This document shows, one piece after another, positions 1 through 8,613 of a DNA stretch of 30,731 bases. The DNA is from a virus, in the IMG/VR virus record IMGVR_UViG_3300030329_001338, positions 1-30,731 of that record, one strand, 5' to 3'. How positions within the stretch are numbered: position 1 is the stretch's first letter; the number at the start of each line of letters is the position of its first letter. A program made the position numbers and the translations under genes. The notes under the pieces are model-generated. The model worked only from the letters and a program-made list of their open reading frames with translations, searched no databases and had not been told where the DNA came from.

Positions 1-1
1 A

Positions 2-2044
2 GGTATGATTATGTCTGACATATTTGCTTTACAAAAAATATACGCAAGACAAATGATACCTGATATTTTACTTACAAGAAAATACGGTGATCCTAATGGT
101 TTAGGATTTAAATTTATTGAAGACGGTGAAATGTCTGGATTCTTTCCTGGACTTATGACTGTTGCTAATGAGTTTAATATGAAAATAGCAATGGGTGCAG
201 GTAAAAATGTTTATTATCGAGGAACTGGTGGTGGTTTATTTAAAAAAAAATTTGGATCTGTAGGTGGCAATACTGGTTTAGATGCTGCATTTGGTAGTGG
301 AATATATTTAACTAAAGATCCTAAAGTAGCTAAATCATATGGTAAAAATGTTAAAACACATTCTGTTAATATTAATAAACCTTATAAAATAACTACTGAT
401 AATGAAATAGTAGAATTGTTTAGAAAAGCAGGAGTTAAAGATCCTGAATTAGCATTACAAGAAACATGGCTAAAACACTTTGAAGCATTAGATAAAAAGA
501 TAGGTGTAAAAGAAGCTATGAAAAATCCAAGACATTATAGAAATATTAGCCCTATGGATTTTCAAAAAAAATATCAAACACCTGCTTTTATTAAAGCAAG
601 AAAATGGTTAGAAGCAAATGGTCATGATGCTTTAATTGTTGAAATAAAACAAACAGGAACTTCTTCAATTAAAAGAAGATTTACAGACGATCAAACAATA
701 GTATTTGATTCTAAAAATGTAAAACAAATAAATGTCGATACAAGATCAAAAGCTGATATTATTAAAGAACGAGATCAAATATTAGGTGATCTTGAAGCGT
801 CTATAGAACTTATTAAAGGAACATATGGATTACCTGCTAATCCTCATGCATGGACTTCGATAGCAATGAGAACCATGAAACACTACAACGCATTAACTAT
901 GCTTACAGGTTTTATGGCAGCAATACCAGATGTAGCTCGTATTACTATGACTTCAGGAATTAAAAGAGGATTTAGAACTCAATTCGAATTATTAGGTGAT
1001 TTTCTTGGAGATGGTAAATTATTTAAAATGGGTAAAAAAGAAGCTCAATCTTTTGGTGAAGCAGTTGATATGGTTACAGGTCAAAGAGCTATGCTATTTG
1101 CTGATGTAGGAGATATGTTTGGACTTGCAAATAAATTTGAAGGTGGAATGGGTAAACTATCTGCTATTAACTTTATGTATATTAACCTTATGTCTAGATG
1201 GACAGAAATGGCTAAATCAATGGCTTCAGTTACTATTGGTTCTAGAATAATTGAAGACTCAATTCTTTGGGGTAAAGGAACATTAGGTGATAAATGGAAA
1301 ACTGCATTAGCATCATCAGGTATTGATAAAGAAATGGCTAGAAGAATAGCTGTTCAATTTGAAAAATATGGAACTAAAACTAAACATAATTTTATGGCTA
1401 ATACTTCTCAATGGGATGATGTTGCAGCAGTAGATGCATTTGGTGCAGCGTTAAATAAAGATATTAATATAACAATTGTAACTCCAGGTTTAGGAGATAC
1501 ACCTAAATGGATGAGTACTGAATTAGGTTCAACATTAGCTCAATTTAAAAAATTTGCTATGTCATCAACTCAAAGAATGTTGATGAGAGGTATGCAAGAA
1601 AGAGATTTAGATTTTTTATTTGGAGCTATGATGTTAATGGGATCAGGTATGCTTATTGATGGTATTTATCACAAAACTAGATTTAATAGAGATTATGGAA
1701 AATTATCTCTTACTCAAAAACTTATGAACGCTTTTGATAGATCAGGATTAGCTGGAATATATACTGATGTTAACAAAGCTATAGAAACATTAACTGATAA
1801 TAGATTTGGACTATCACCATTATTAGGAGAGAAAAGACCATACGGATCTTCTATGAGATGGAAAATGGGAACTGCCTTCGGAGCTTCTGGAGGACAAATA
1901 TATAATATCTTTGACATCATGTATGATGTTACAGGTGGCAAATACAATCACCACACAGCAAAGAATGTGCGTAGATTGATACCATTTCAGAATGTATGGT
2001 ATCTGGATTGGTTGTTTGACGACATACAAAAAGGACTACATTAA
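2..2044 (+). CDS. Polyvalent internal virion protein with ART-like domain (5' partial)
   Basis: The frame is open to the left edge, so this is the C-terminal part of a longer protein; the first ATG visible is at 5. Counting from there, YRGT at about 71-74 and GSGIYLTKD...AKSYG at about 97-113 look like an ADP-ribosyltransferase (PARP-like) fold. Near residue 210 a HDALIVE stretch, followed by an IVFDSKNVKQI stretch, matches the usual end of such phage ART modules. The remaining 400 residues are helical, Met-rich and Gly-rich, and end in IPFQNVWYLDWLFDDI. That ending is typical of giant internal virion or ejection proteins of marine podoviruses. Likely role: packaged in the head and ejected with the DNA. 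The stop codon overlaps the next gene by one base (TAATG). The virion role is fairly sure, ART activity less so. Confidence 0.7.
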   Translation, partial: GMIMSDIFALQKIYARQMIPDILLTRKYGDPNGLGFKFIEDGEMSGFFPGLMTVANEFNMKIAMGAGKNVYYRGTGGGLFKKKFGSVGGNTGLDAAFGSGIYLTKDPKVAKSYGKNVKTHSVNINKPYKITTDNEIVELFRKAGVKDPELALQETWLKHFEALDKKIGVKEAMKNPRHYRNISPMDFQKKYQTPAFIKARKWLEANGHDALIVEIKQTGTSSIKRRFTDDQTIVFDSKNVKQINVDTRSKADIIKERDQILGDLEASIELIKGTYGLPANPHAWTSIAMRTMKHYNALTMLTGFMAAIPDVARITMTSGIKRGFRTQFELLGDFLGDGKLFKMGKKEAQSFGEAVDMVTGQRAMLFADVGDMFGLANKFEGGMGKLSAINFMYINLMSRWTEMAKSMASVTIGSRIIEDSILWGKGTLGDKWKTALASSGIDKEMARRIAVQFEKYGTKTKHNFMANTSQWDDVAAVDAFGAALNKDINITIVTPGLGDTPKWMSTELGSTLAQFKKFAMSSTQRMLMRGMQERDLDFLFGAMMLMGSGMLIDGIYHKTRFNRDYGKLSLTQKLMNAFDRSGLAGIYTDVNKAIETLTDNRFGLSPLLGEKRPYGSSMRWKMGTAFGASGGQIYNIFDIMYDVTGGKYNHHTAKNVRRLIPFQNVWYLDWLFDDIQKGLH
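1966..1974 (+). repeat. TGTGCGTAG dispersed motif, copy 1
   Basis: Exact copy of the directional 9-mer TGTGCGTWG. It lies inside the end of the virion protein gene, 70 bases before the first tail fibre start. Confidence 0.6.
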
Positions 2045-4257
2045 TGGCTATTACTATTTCTGACACAGAACCTCGTGTCCAATATACTGCAACATCAGGA
2101 CAGACTAGTTTTTCTGTTCCTTTTGAATTTTTTACAGTAAACGATATTAAAGTTTACAATGGTTCTTCATTATTATCATACAATGCTTCACCATCATCAG
2201 CTTCACAATATTCGGTTTCAGGAGCAGGAGTTTCTGGTGGAGGATCAATTACATTAGGGGGTGGGGCTACTCTTAATGATGTAATTACTATTTATAGAGA
2301 TTTAGCAATAGCTAGATCTACTGACTTTCCAACTTCAGGTGCTTTTCAAATATCTTCATTAAATGATGAATTAGATAAAATTATAGCTATGTGTCAACAG
2401 CTTGAAAGAGATTTAAAATTCTCTCCAAGAGCTGCAGCAACAACAGCAAATACATTTAATATTACTTTTCCTAACCTTGCAGCAAACAAAGTATTATCAG
2501 TAAATAGTTCTGGTAATGGATTAGAGTTTGCTCAAGATATAACTGACATTACAACAATTGCAGGTATAGCATCTCATGTAACTACTGTTTCCGGAATTGC
2601 ATCAAATGTAACTTCGGTAGCAGGTAATGCAACAAATATTAATACAGTAGCTACAAATATTGGATCAGTAAATACGGTAGCAGCAGATATTACAAAAGTA
2701 GTAGCAGTCGCAAATGATTTAGCTGAAACAGTTTCTGAAATTGAAACAGTAGCAGATGACTTAAATGAAACTACTTCTGAAATAGATACAGTAGCTGGAT
2801 CTGTAGTTAATGTAGATGCAGTAGGAACTAATATTGCTTCAGTAAATACATTAGCAGGATTAAATACAGAAATTACAAATTTAAATGCTAAAGCAACTGA
2901 AATAGGTAGATTAGGTACAACACAAGCTGTTGCTGACTTGGCTACATTAGGTACAACTAGCATGGTGTCTAATATAAACACACTTGCAGGTATTACAAAT
3001 TTAGATAATTTAGCTGATGCACATGCAGCAGTTACTTCTGTTAATAATAATTTAGCAGCAGTACAAAACTTTGCAGATGTTTATAGAATATCAAGTTCAG
3101 CACCAACTTCAAGTTTAAATGTTGGTGACCTATATTTCGACACTACTGCTAACGAATTAAAAGTTTATAAATCTTCTGGATGGGCAGCTGCAGGTTCTAC
3201 AGTTAATGGAACATCTCAAAGATATACTTATAACATTACAGGTACACCAACTACAGTTACTGGAGCAGATGCAAATGGAAACACTCTTGCTTATGATGCA
3301 GGATATGCAGATGTATATTTAAACGGAGTAAGATTATCAGGAGCAGATATTACAATTACTTCAGGTACTTCAGTAGTATTTGCTAGTGCTTTAGCAGCAG
3401 GTGATGTTGTTGATATTGTAGCTTATGGAACATTTAATGTTGCGTCAGTTAATGCAGCTAACATAGATGCAGGAACATTAAACATTGCAAGAATTGGAGA
3501 TGATTCAATTACAAATGCTAAAATGGCAGATGATGCAATTGATTCAGCTCAAATAGCAGATGGTGCAGTTGATAATGTTCATCTTGCTAATAATGCAATT
3601 ACAATTAACGGATCAGCAGTACAATTAGGTGGTTCAGTTACAGTAGGTGAAACTAAACCTACTATATCAAGTTTAACTCCTAGTGTTATTACTAACGATC
3701 CTTCTAATGTAGTTATTGCAGGAGCAAATTTTGTAGCAATACCTAGAGTACACGCAATTAATACTTCAACAGGAATATGGTATGAAGCAAGTACAGTTAC
3801 TTATACTTCTGCTTCATCAATAACAGCAAACTTTACATTAACTGTTGATTCAGCAAATTACAGAATTAGAGTTGAAAACCCAGATGGTAATGCAGTTATA
3901 TCTGGTGCTAGTGCATTAAATGTAAGTGATGCACCTGCTTGGACAACAGGAGCAGGATCTCTTGGAACAATAGCTGGTAATTTTTCAGGAACAGTTGCAA
4001 CAGTAGCAGCAACAGGAGATACAATTGCTTATACAGAAGTATCTTCTCCTTTAGTTTTAACAAACGCATCTTCAGCTAACTGTGCGTTGAACAGCTCATC
4101 AGGAGCAATTACAACTTCAGACTTTGGTGGTTCAAGTACAGCAGCAACTTTATATACTTTTACTATCAGAGCAACAGACGCACAAGGACAAACAAGTGAT
4201 AGAGTATTTACATTACAATCATCATTTGGTGCAACAGGAGGAGCACAATTTAACTAA
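2044..4257 (+). CDS. Tail fibre protein with T7 gp17-like N-terminus
   Basis: 737 aa. Residues 1-135 (RVQYTATSGQTSFSVPFEFF... LNDELDKIIAMCQQLERDLK) match the T7 tail-fibre N-terminal domain, which anchors fibres to the podovirus tail. Residues of about 165-300 form a long heptad-like repeat of short TVAxxxxNI/TVSEIE units, a probable trimeric coiled coil. A short fibre motif (SSSAPTSSLNVGDLYFDTTANELKVY) follows near 350. Residues of about 540-640 resemble an IPT/TIG Ig-like fold and the last 100 a cadherin/He_PIG-like fold. It starts in a TAATG overlap with the virion protein gene and ends in another with the next fibre gene. Likely the structural fibre shaft to which the downstream tip proteins attach. 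Confidence 0.85.
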   Translation: MAITISDTEPRVQYTATSGQTSFSVPFEFFTVNDIKVYNGSSLLSYNASPSSASQYSVSGAGVSGGGSITLGGGATLNDVITIYRDLAIARSTDFPTSGAFQISSLNDELDKIIAMCQQLERDLKFSPRAAATTANTFNITFPNLAANKVLSVNSSGNGLEFAQDITDITTIAGIASHVTTVSGIASNVTSVAGNATNINTVATNIGSVNTVAADITKVVAVANDLAETVSEIETVADDLNETTSEIDTVAGSVVNVDAVGTNIASVNTLAGLNTEITNLNAKATEIGRLGTTQAVADLATLGTTSMVSNINTLAGITNLDNLADAHAAVTSVNNNLAAVQNFADVYRISSSAPTSSLNVGDLYFDTTANELKVYKSSGWAAAGSTVNGTSQRYTYNITGTPTTVTGADANGNTLAYDAGYADVYLNGVRLSGADITITSGTSVVFASALAAGDVVDIVAYGTFNVASVNAANIDAGTLNIARIGDDSITNAKMADDAIDSAQIADGAVDNVHLANNAITINGSAVQLGGSVTVGETKPTISSLTPSVITNDPSNVVIAGANFVAIPRVHAINTSTGIWYEASTVTYTSASSITANFTLTVDSANYRIRVENPDGNAVISGASALNVSDAPAWTTGAGSLGTIAGNFSGTVATVAATGDTIAYTEVSSPLVLTNASSANCALNSSSGAITTSDFGGSSTAATLYTFTIRATDAQGQTSDRVFTLQSSFGATGGAQFN
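4081..4089 (+). repeat. TGTGCGTTG dispersed motif, copy 2
   Basis: Exact copy of TGTGCGTWG within the 3' end of the fibre gene, about 170 bases before the start of the LamG/SPRY fibre gene. Confidence 0.6.
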
Positions 4258-5612
4258 TGGCATCAACATATTTAACAAAAACTTTTAGTGGTTCAGGTAA
4301 TAGAAAAACATTTACTATTTCTGTATGGATTAAAAGAAGTAAATTAGGTGGAAATCAACACCCTATTATAGGAGTAGGTGGTAGTGGAAGCTATGCTAGT
4401 AATTTATACTTCCAATCAGGTGATCAATTAGATTTTTGGAATTATTCTAATGGTTCTTATGCTGGAAGAAAAACTACTAATAGAAAATTTCGAGATACTA
4501 CAGGATGGTATAATATTGTTGTAGCAGTAGATACAAGTTCTAATCAATCAACAGCAGACGATAGAATAAAAATATATGTAAATGGAGAAAGGATAACTTC
4601 ATTTTCGACAAGCAGTAATCCAAGCCAAGATCAAACTTTTGAATATAGTTCAGCATCAGCACACGAAATAGGAAGAAATGGAGACAACGCTCATGTTTTC
4701 GATGGTTATATGTCGCATTTTCATTTTGTAGATGGTTCACAATTAGAGCCAACAGTATTCGGTTCCGTGGATAGTAGTACAGGACAATGGAAAATAAATA
4801 CTTCGCCAAGTTTTACTCCAGGCACAAATGGTTTTACAATTTTAAAAGACGGAAATACAATTACAGACCAATCAACTAACAGTAATGATTTTACTTTAGC
4901 AGCTGGGACATTATCTCAATCAAAAGATAATCCAAGCCAAGTATTCGCAACTTTAAATCCAGAAGAATGTGGAATGAACTCTGGTGCTACACCGACTAAT
5001 GGTAATTCAACTTTTGGAACTGCAGCAGCTCAATGGCATACTGAAGCATCAACTTTTGGAATTACAAGAGGAAAATATTATTGGGAAACTCAAATGAGAG
5101 ATGCAGGTGGTGACAGAAGAATGAGATGGGGAATGGTTAATGAAAAAAATTTAAGCTATACTGGAAATAATAAAGTTTTATTTGGTTCAGATAAAAATGC
5201 TATTGGTTTTAAAACTAATGGAGAAAGTGCAACAGACCATGGATATGGAGTTGGTTCAAGTGAAACAACTTTATCTGGAGATATAAACTCAGATAATGGT
5301 GTTTATGGTTTTGCAATAGATTATGATAATCAAAAAATGTGGGGAAGTTATAATGGCTCATGGTTAAATTCAGGTGATCCTACTAATGGTACAAATGGAA
5401 TTGATGTTAGTTCTTATTATAATATTGGTGATCCATTATTTCCATGTTGGACAACTCACAATTCATATATAGATTTTAATGCTGGAAATGGAACATTTGC
5501 TGGAACAGCATTAACTGGAACAACTTACAGCGATGTCGATGGCAATGGGGTATTTAAATATACTGTTCCAACAAATTTTAGATGTTTAAGTTCGAAAGGA
5601 ATTAATCAATAA
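4257..5612 (+). CDS. Tail fibre/tip protein with LamG-like and SPRY-like domains
   Basis: 451 aa. Residues 1-165 (FTISVWIKR..., WYNIVVAVDTS..., RIKIYVNGERI..., GYMSHFHFVDG) form a concanavalin A-like/laminin-G lectin fold. Residues of about 270-440 (GKYYWETQM, VYGFAIDYDNQKMWGSYNG, FPCWTTHNSYIDFNAG) resemble a SPRY/B30.2 domain. Such pairs are common in marine phage receptor-binding proteins and are expected to bind cell-surface glycans or proteins. It is coupled to the preceding fibre by TAATG and followed by a strong AAGGAG site for the next gene. Receptor binding is inferred from the domains and position. Confidence 0.8.
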   Translation: MASTYLTKTFSGSGNRKTFTISVWIKRSKLGGNQHPIIGVGGSGSYASNLYFQSGDQLDFWNYSNGSYAGRKTTNRKFRDTTGWYNIVVAVDTSSNQSTADDRIKIYVNGERITSFSTSSNPSQDQTFEYSSASAHEIGRNGDNAHVFDGYMSHFHFVDGSQLEPTVFGSVDSSTGQWKINTSPSFTPGTNGFTILKDGNTITDQSTNSNDFTLAAGTLSQSKDNPSQVFATLNPEECGMNSGATPTNGNSTFGTAAAQWHTEASTFGITRGKYYWETQMRDAGGDRRMRWGMVNEKNLSYTGNNKVLFGSDKNAIGFKTNGESATDHGYGVGSSETTLSGDINSDNGVYGFAIDYDNQKMWGSYNGSWLNSGDPTNGTNGIDVSSYYNIGDPLFPCWTTHNSYIDFNAGNGTFAGTALTGTTYSDVDGNGVFKYTVPTNFRCLSSKGINQ

Positions 5613-5621
5613 GGAGATATT

Positions 5622-6668
5622 ATGGCTCATACTGGAATAAATAAATGTGATGATTACTTTAAATTAAGAGCTTATGATGGCTCAGGTTCTAATGTCACAA
5701 TATCTGATTTAGGATTTAATCCTGACCTTACTTGGATCAAAAAAACTGATTCTTCTAGTGCAGGAGAAATTTACAGCACAGTTAGAGGTGTTACAAAATA
5801 TATAATACCAAGTACAGATGACCAAGAAGATACTAATGTTAATGGTTTAACAGCATTTGGTACTGGTGGTTGGACAGTTGGTGGAAATGGATTAGGTGGA
5901 AGTGGTAATTATATTTCATATAATTGGAAAGCAGGAACAACATCTGGTTTATCTGGTGGTTCAATTACACCTGATGGTTATTCATTAAATACAACAGCAG
6001 GAATATCAATTATAAAGTACGAAGGTACAGGTTCAGCAGGAGCAACAATAGCACACGGCTTAGGAGTTACACCAAATCTTATAATTATAAAAAAATTAAG
6101 TGGGGCAGATAACTGGACTTGGAAATCAGATGGTGGAGTTAGTGGTTATACTGGTTTTACTAAATATATGTACCCAAACAATTCAGGTGTTGGAGTTGCA
6201 ACAGATAGTTCAAATGAATTTCAACATTCTCCAAATTCAACAACATTTACTTTAGGAAATAATGGTGGTGTAAATGGAAGTGGTGCAAAATATGAAGCAT
6301 GGTGTTTTGCTAATAAAACTGGATTTTCACGAGTAGCTGGGTATCGTGGCAACGGATCTAGTGATGGTGTATTTTTACATTTCGGCTTTAAGCCAAAATG
6401 GGTTGTAGTTCACAGACTAGATAGTGGTGATGCCTGGGCTATGGTAGATGATGTTAGAGATGCAATACCACATCCAAATAACTATAGATTATATTGGCAT
6501 CAAAATAATGCACAAGATACAAGTATAGATGTATGTGACTTTCTTTGGAATGGGATAAAATTTAGAACTTCTGATGGCTCAATAAATGATACAGGTGGAG
6601 TTTATGTTATATGGGCAATTGGACAAACAACAGTAGGAACAAATAATGTTCCTGCTACAGCAAGGTAA
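5622..6668 (+). CDS. Tail fibre-like protein (DUF7483-like)
   Basis: 348 aa, starting after AAGGAGATATT. It contains two copies of a motif in which a Gly-rich turn is followed by GLGVTPNLIIIKK (about residues 145-157) or FGFKPKWVVVHR (about 250-262). Both are followed by Trp-rich beta strands. The layout matches DUF7483-type proteins that sit in marine phage fibre clusters. There is no enzymatic motif. The position between other fibre genes suggests a second adhesin or tip subunit. The gene ends two bases before the next ATG. Family assignment is from memory of motif style and is moderately sure. Confidence 0.65.
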   Translation: MAHTGINKCDDYFKLRAYDGSGSNVTISDLGFNPDLTWIKKTDSSSAGEIYSTVRGVTKYIIPSTDDQEDTNVNGLTAFGTGGWTVGGNGLGGSGNYISYNWKAGTTSGLSGGSITPDGYSLNTTAGISIIKYEGTGSAGATIAHGLGVTPNLIIIKKLSGADNWTWKSDGGVSGYTGFTKYMYPNNSGVGVATDSSNEFQHSPNSTTFTLGNNGGVNGSGAKYEAWCFANKTGFSRVAGYRGNGSSDGVFLHFGFKPKWVVVHRLDSGDAWAMVDDVRDAIPHPNNYRLYWHQNNAQDTSIDVCDFLWNGIKFRTSDGSINDTGGVYVIWAIGQTTVGTNNVPATAR

Positions 6669-6670
6669 TT

Positions 6671-6988
6671 ATGACAAAAGCACGAGATATAGCAGATATA
6701 GCAAGTAACCTTTCAGCAAATGCAGGAAAGGCAATTGTAGTTAACAATGCTGGTAATGAATTAGTTTTTGGTGATGCAGGTTCTTCTGACATTTATGGAT
6801 TTGTAAAAACTAATGGAACAGGAACACAAAAAGAAGATTTAATTGTTCATTATACAGGTGGATCAGATGATTTAGATGTAGCATCTAATGATGGAACACA
6901 AACTGATTTATATGATGAGTCTTTTATAGCTAAAAGAAATCTATCATTTAGTGTTAATTCTGATGGCGAATTATTAGTCACAGTCTAA
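6671..6988 (+). CDS. Short tail fibre-associated protein
   Basis: 105 aa. The N-terminus (MTKARDIADIASN) is the short helical head often seen at the start of marine phage fibre proteins. The rest is Gly/Asp-rich beta sequence ending LSFSVNSDGELLVTV. It is too short for a whole fibre and may be a small tip, cap or chaperone. It lies directly after the DUF7483-like gene, with a 2-base gap and no strong ribosome site, which suggests coupled translation. Specific role unknown. Confidence 0.55.
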   Translation: MTKARDIADIASNLSANAGKAIVVNNAGNELVFGDAGSSDIYGFVKTNGTGTQKEDLIVHYTGGSDDLDVASNDGTQTDLYDESFIAKRNLSFSVNSDGELLVTV

Positions 6989-6991
6989 AAA

Positions 6992-7000
6992 TGTGCGTAG
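6992..7000 (+). repeat. TGTGCGTAG dispersed motif, copy 3
   Basis: Exact copy of TGTGCGTWG, here in a true 45-base intergenic gap, 34 bases before the ATG at 7034 and upstream of its TAGGAG ribosome site. Confidence 0.65.
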
Positions 7001-7033
7001 TAATATTATTAATAATTAAATAGGAGTATACAT

Positions 7034-7915
7034 ATGGCAACTTTAAATCTCGGTAGAATTAAACCAGTCTTTCGTGGAGCTTACTCTGGATCAACAGCTT
7101 ATGTTGTTGATGATATTGTAACTCACGGAAACGAATCTTTTATTTGTATTCAAGCTCATGGAGCTGGTACACAAGCAACATCTCAAACAGCTTATTGGAC
7201 TAAGTTAGCTGCTAAAGGTACAGATGGTACTGATGTAGGAACAACAATAACAACTCAAGGTGATTTACTTTACAGAGATGGAAGTGGACTACAAAGACTA
7301 GCTAAACCTGCGTCTGATATGTATTTAAAAAATACTTCAGCAGGTGCAGTTCAATGGTCGGCTTTATCATCTGACTTTGTAAAAATTGCAGGTGGTAGTA
7401 CAACTGCATCAAATTATATTGATATTACAGGTTGTTTTTCAACAGACTATAAATTGTATAAACTATTAATAAATTTTACTTTTGATGGTGGTAATTATTT
7501 GGAGGTAGGATTGTTAAAAGCCTCCGACAATAGTTTAGATGGTGGTGATTATTATGTAAGAGCAAATGGAGAATATTCAGATAGCTCTAGTGGAAATAGC
7601 AGATGGACTGGGGGTGCAAATCAAAATACTTATAACCAAAGCGATAATCAGGGTTTTAGAGTAGTTAACACTTGGCAAAATAATTATTCAAGTGAGCATA
7701 GTATGACAGAAATGACTTTGGATAATCCAATAGCAACAAGAAAGACAATGATACAACATACCACAATCTGGTCTCAAAGTAATTATGTGGGTCAATCTCA
7801 TGGACAGGGTATGATTGATAACACAAATTCGCATAGTGGAATTAGACTTGGTGCTAGTGGTTCATCAAATTTTACAACAACTGGCTATTATGCTATTTAT
7901 GGATTGAAAAATTAA
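7034..7915 (+). CDS. Tail fibre protein with carbohydrate-binding-like N-terminal module
   Basis: 293 aa, start preceded by TAGGAGTATACAT. Residues 12-60 (FRGAYSGSTAYVVDDIV... FICIQAHGAGTQ... YWTKLAAKGTDG) resemble the small chitin/carbohydrate-binding module found at the head of many phage fibres. A short collagen-like GTDGTD linker follows. The C-terminal half is beta-rich with Asn/Ser/Gly repeats (about 125-290) and ends in a YYAIYGLKN strand, a common end of fibre tips. It is the fifth and last fibre-type gene of the cassette and has its own intergenic gap carrying a TGTGCGTAG motif, so it may be separately regulated. Host receptor unknown. Confidence 0.7.
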   Translation: MATLNLGRIKPVFRGAYSGSTAYVVDDIVTHGNESFICIQAHGAGTQATSQTAYWTKLAAKGTDGTDVGTTITTQGDLLYRDGSGLQRLAKPASDMYLKNTSAGAVQWSALSSDFVKIAGGSTTASNYIDITGCFSTDYKLYKLLINFTFDGGNYLEVGLLKASDNSLDGGDYYVRANGEYSDSSSGNSRWTGGANQNTYNQSDNQGFRVVNTWQNNYSSEHSMTEMTLDNPIATRKTMIQHTTIWSQSNYVGQSHGQGMIDNTNSHSGIRLGASGSSNFTTTGYYAIYGLKN

Positions 7916-7924
7916 GGAGACAAT

Positions 7925-8149
7925 ATGAAAAAAACTATACACAATGTTCTTACTGGTGAAATACAAACTATTGATATGACTTCAGAAGAAGAACAAAATG
8001 CTGTTGCAAGACAAGAAATAACAGAAAGCAACATTGAAGCAAATAAAGTTAAAGCAGAAGAACATACAGCTTTAAAAGCTAGTGCTAAAGCAAAATTAAT
8101 TGCTGGTGAACCTCTAACTGAAGACGAAGCCGACACAATCGTGTTGTAA
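7925..8149 (+). CDS. Small acidic helical protein following the fibre genes
   Basis: 74 aa, with a strong AAGGAGACAAT site. The N-terminus MKKTIHNVLTGEIQTIDMTSEE is a short beta hairpin. The rest is a charged Ala/Lys/Glu-rich helix ending KLIAGEPLTEDEADTIVL. Similar short proteins sit just after fibre genes in many marine phages; a fibre-assembly role is plausible but unproven. No catalytic motif. Confidence 0.6.
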   Translation: MKKTIHNVLTGEIQTIDMTSEEEQNAVARQEITESNIEANKVKAEEHTALKASAKAKLIAGEPLTEDEADTIVL

Positions 8150-8161
8150 TGGGGGATTGAT

Positions 8162-8374
8162 GTGTACATGCTTAATATTATATTATGCTCTATAGTATTA
8201 AATACTTGCACTAATCCTTTACCAATAAATACATATCCTACTTATTACGAATGTGCTCATGCAGGTTATAAAGATGCATTAGCAAGAATAGAATCTTATC
8301 ATCCTGAAGATGTTAATAAGACAGGTACTCTTATTAAATTTTATTGTCAAAAAATTGAGGAAGTAAATTCATGA
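8162..8374 (+). CDS. Small secreted protein with conserved cysteines
   Basis: 70 aa. The best start is GTG at 8162, six bases after GGGGG; ATG at 8168 is an alternative. A hydrophobic N-terminus (MLNIILCSIVLNTCT) looks like a short signal peptide. The mature part carries Cys in YYECAHAGYKDAL and in IKFYCQKIEE, spaced like the pair in the protein at 10734-10949. Its stop overlaps the next start (ATGA). A periplasmic, disulfide-containing role near lysis is inferred only from layout. Confidence 0.55.
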   Translation: MYMLNIILCSIVLNTCTNPLPINTYPTYYECAHAGYKDALARIESYHPEDVNKTGTLIKFYCQKIEEVNS

Positions 8375-8610
8375 GAAAGAAAAAGATTACTTCTGCCAGT
8401 GAGTTGACAAATGCAATGACAGCTGTAAGACTTTCTTCGCATGAAAAGATTTGTGCAGAAAGAATGAAGAACTTGATTAAGTCAATGGATGAATTAAAAA
8501 AAGATGTTAAAGAGATGAAAGCAGATATGAATAGATGGAAAGGTGCAGGTGGAATTATTATTTTACTTGGTGGACTAATTGGATCTGTTTTCTATTTTTT
8601 TATGAAATAG
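8371..8610 (+). CDS. Small coiled-coil protein with C-terminal membrane anchor
   Basis: 79 aa. Residues of about 25-55 are a charged coiled coil (ERMKNLIKSMDELKKDVKEM). They are followed by one hydrophobic segment (GGIIILLGGLIGSVFYFF, about 60-77) and a single Lys. The layout is that of XhlA-like or other tail-anchored phage membrane proteins found near lysis genes. It starts in a 4-base ATGA overlap, so it is translationally coupled to the preceding gene. Function not established. Confidence 0.6.
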   Translation: MRKKKITSASELTNAMTAVRLSSHEKICAERMKNLIKSMDELKKDVKEMKADMNRWKGAGGIIILLGGLIGSVFYFFMK

Positions 8611-8613
8611 ATT

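Noticed and set aside
2574-2981. 135-codon minus-strand open frame
   Set aside because: Antisense to the repeat-rich coiled coil of the tail fibre gene. The biased repeat of that gene keeps the opposite frame open.
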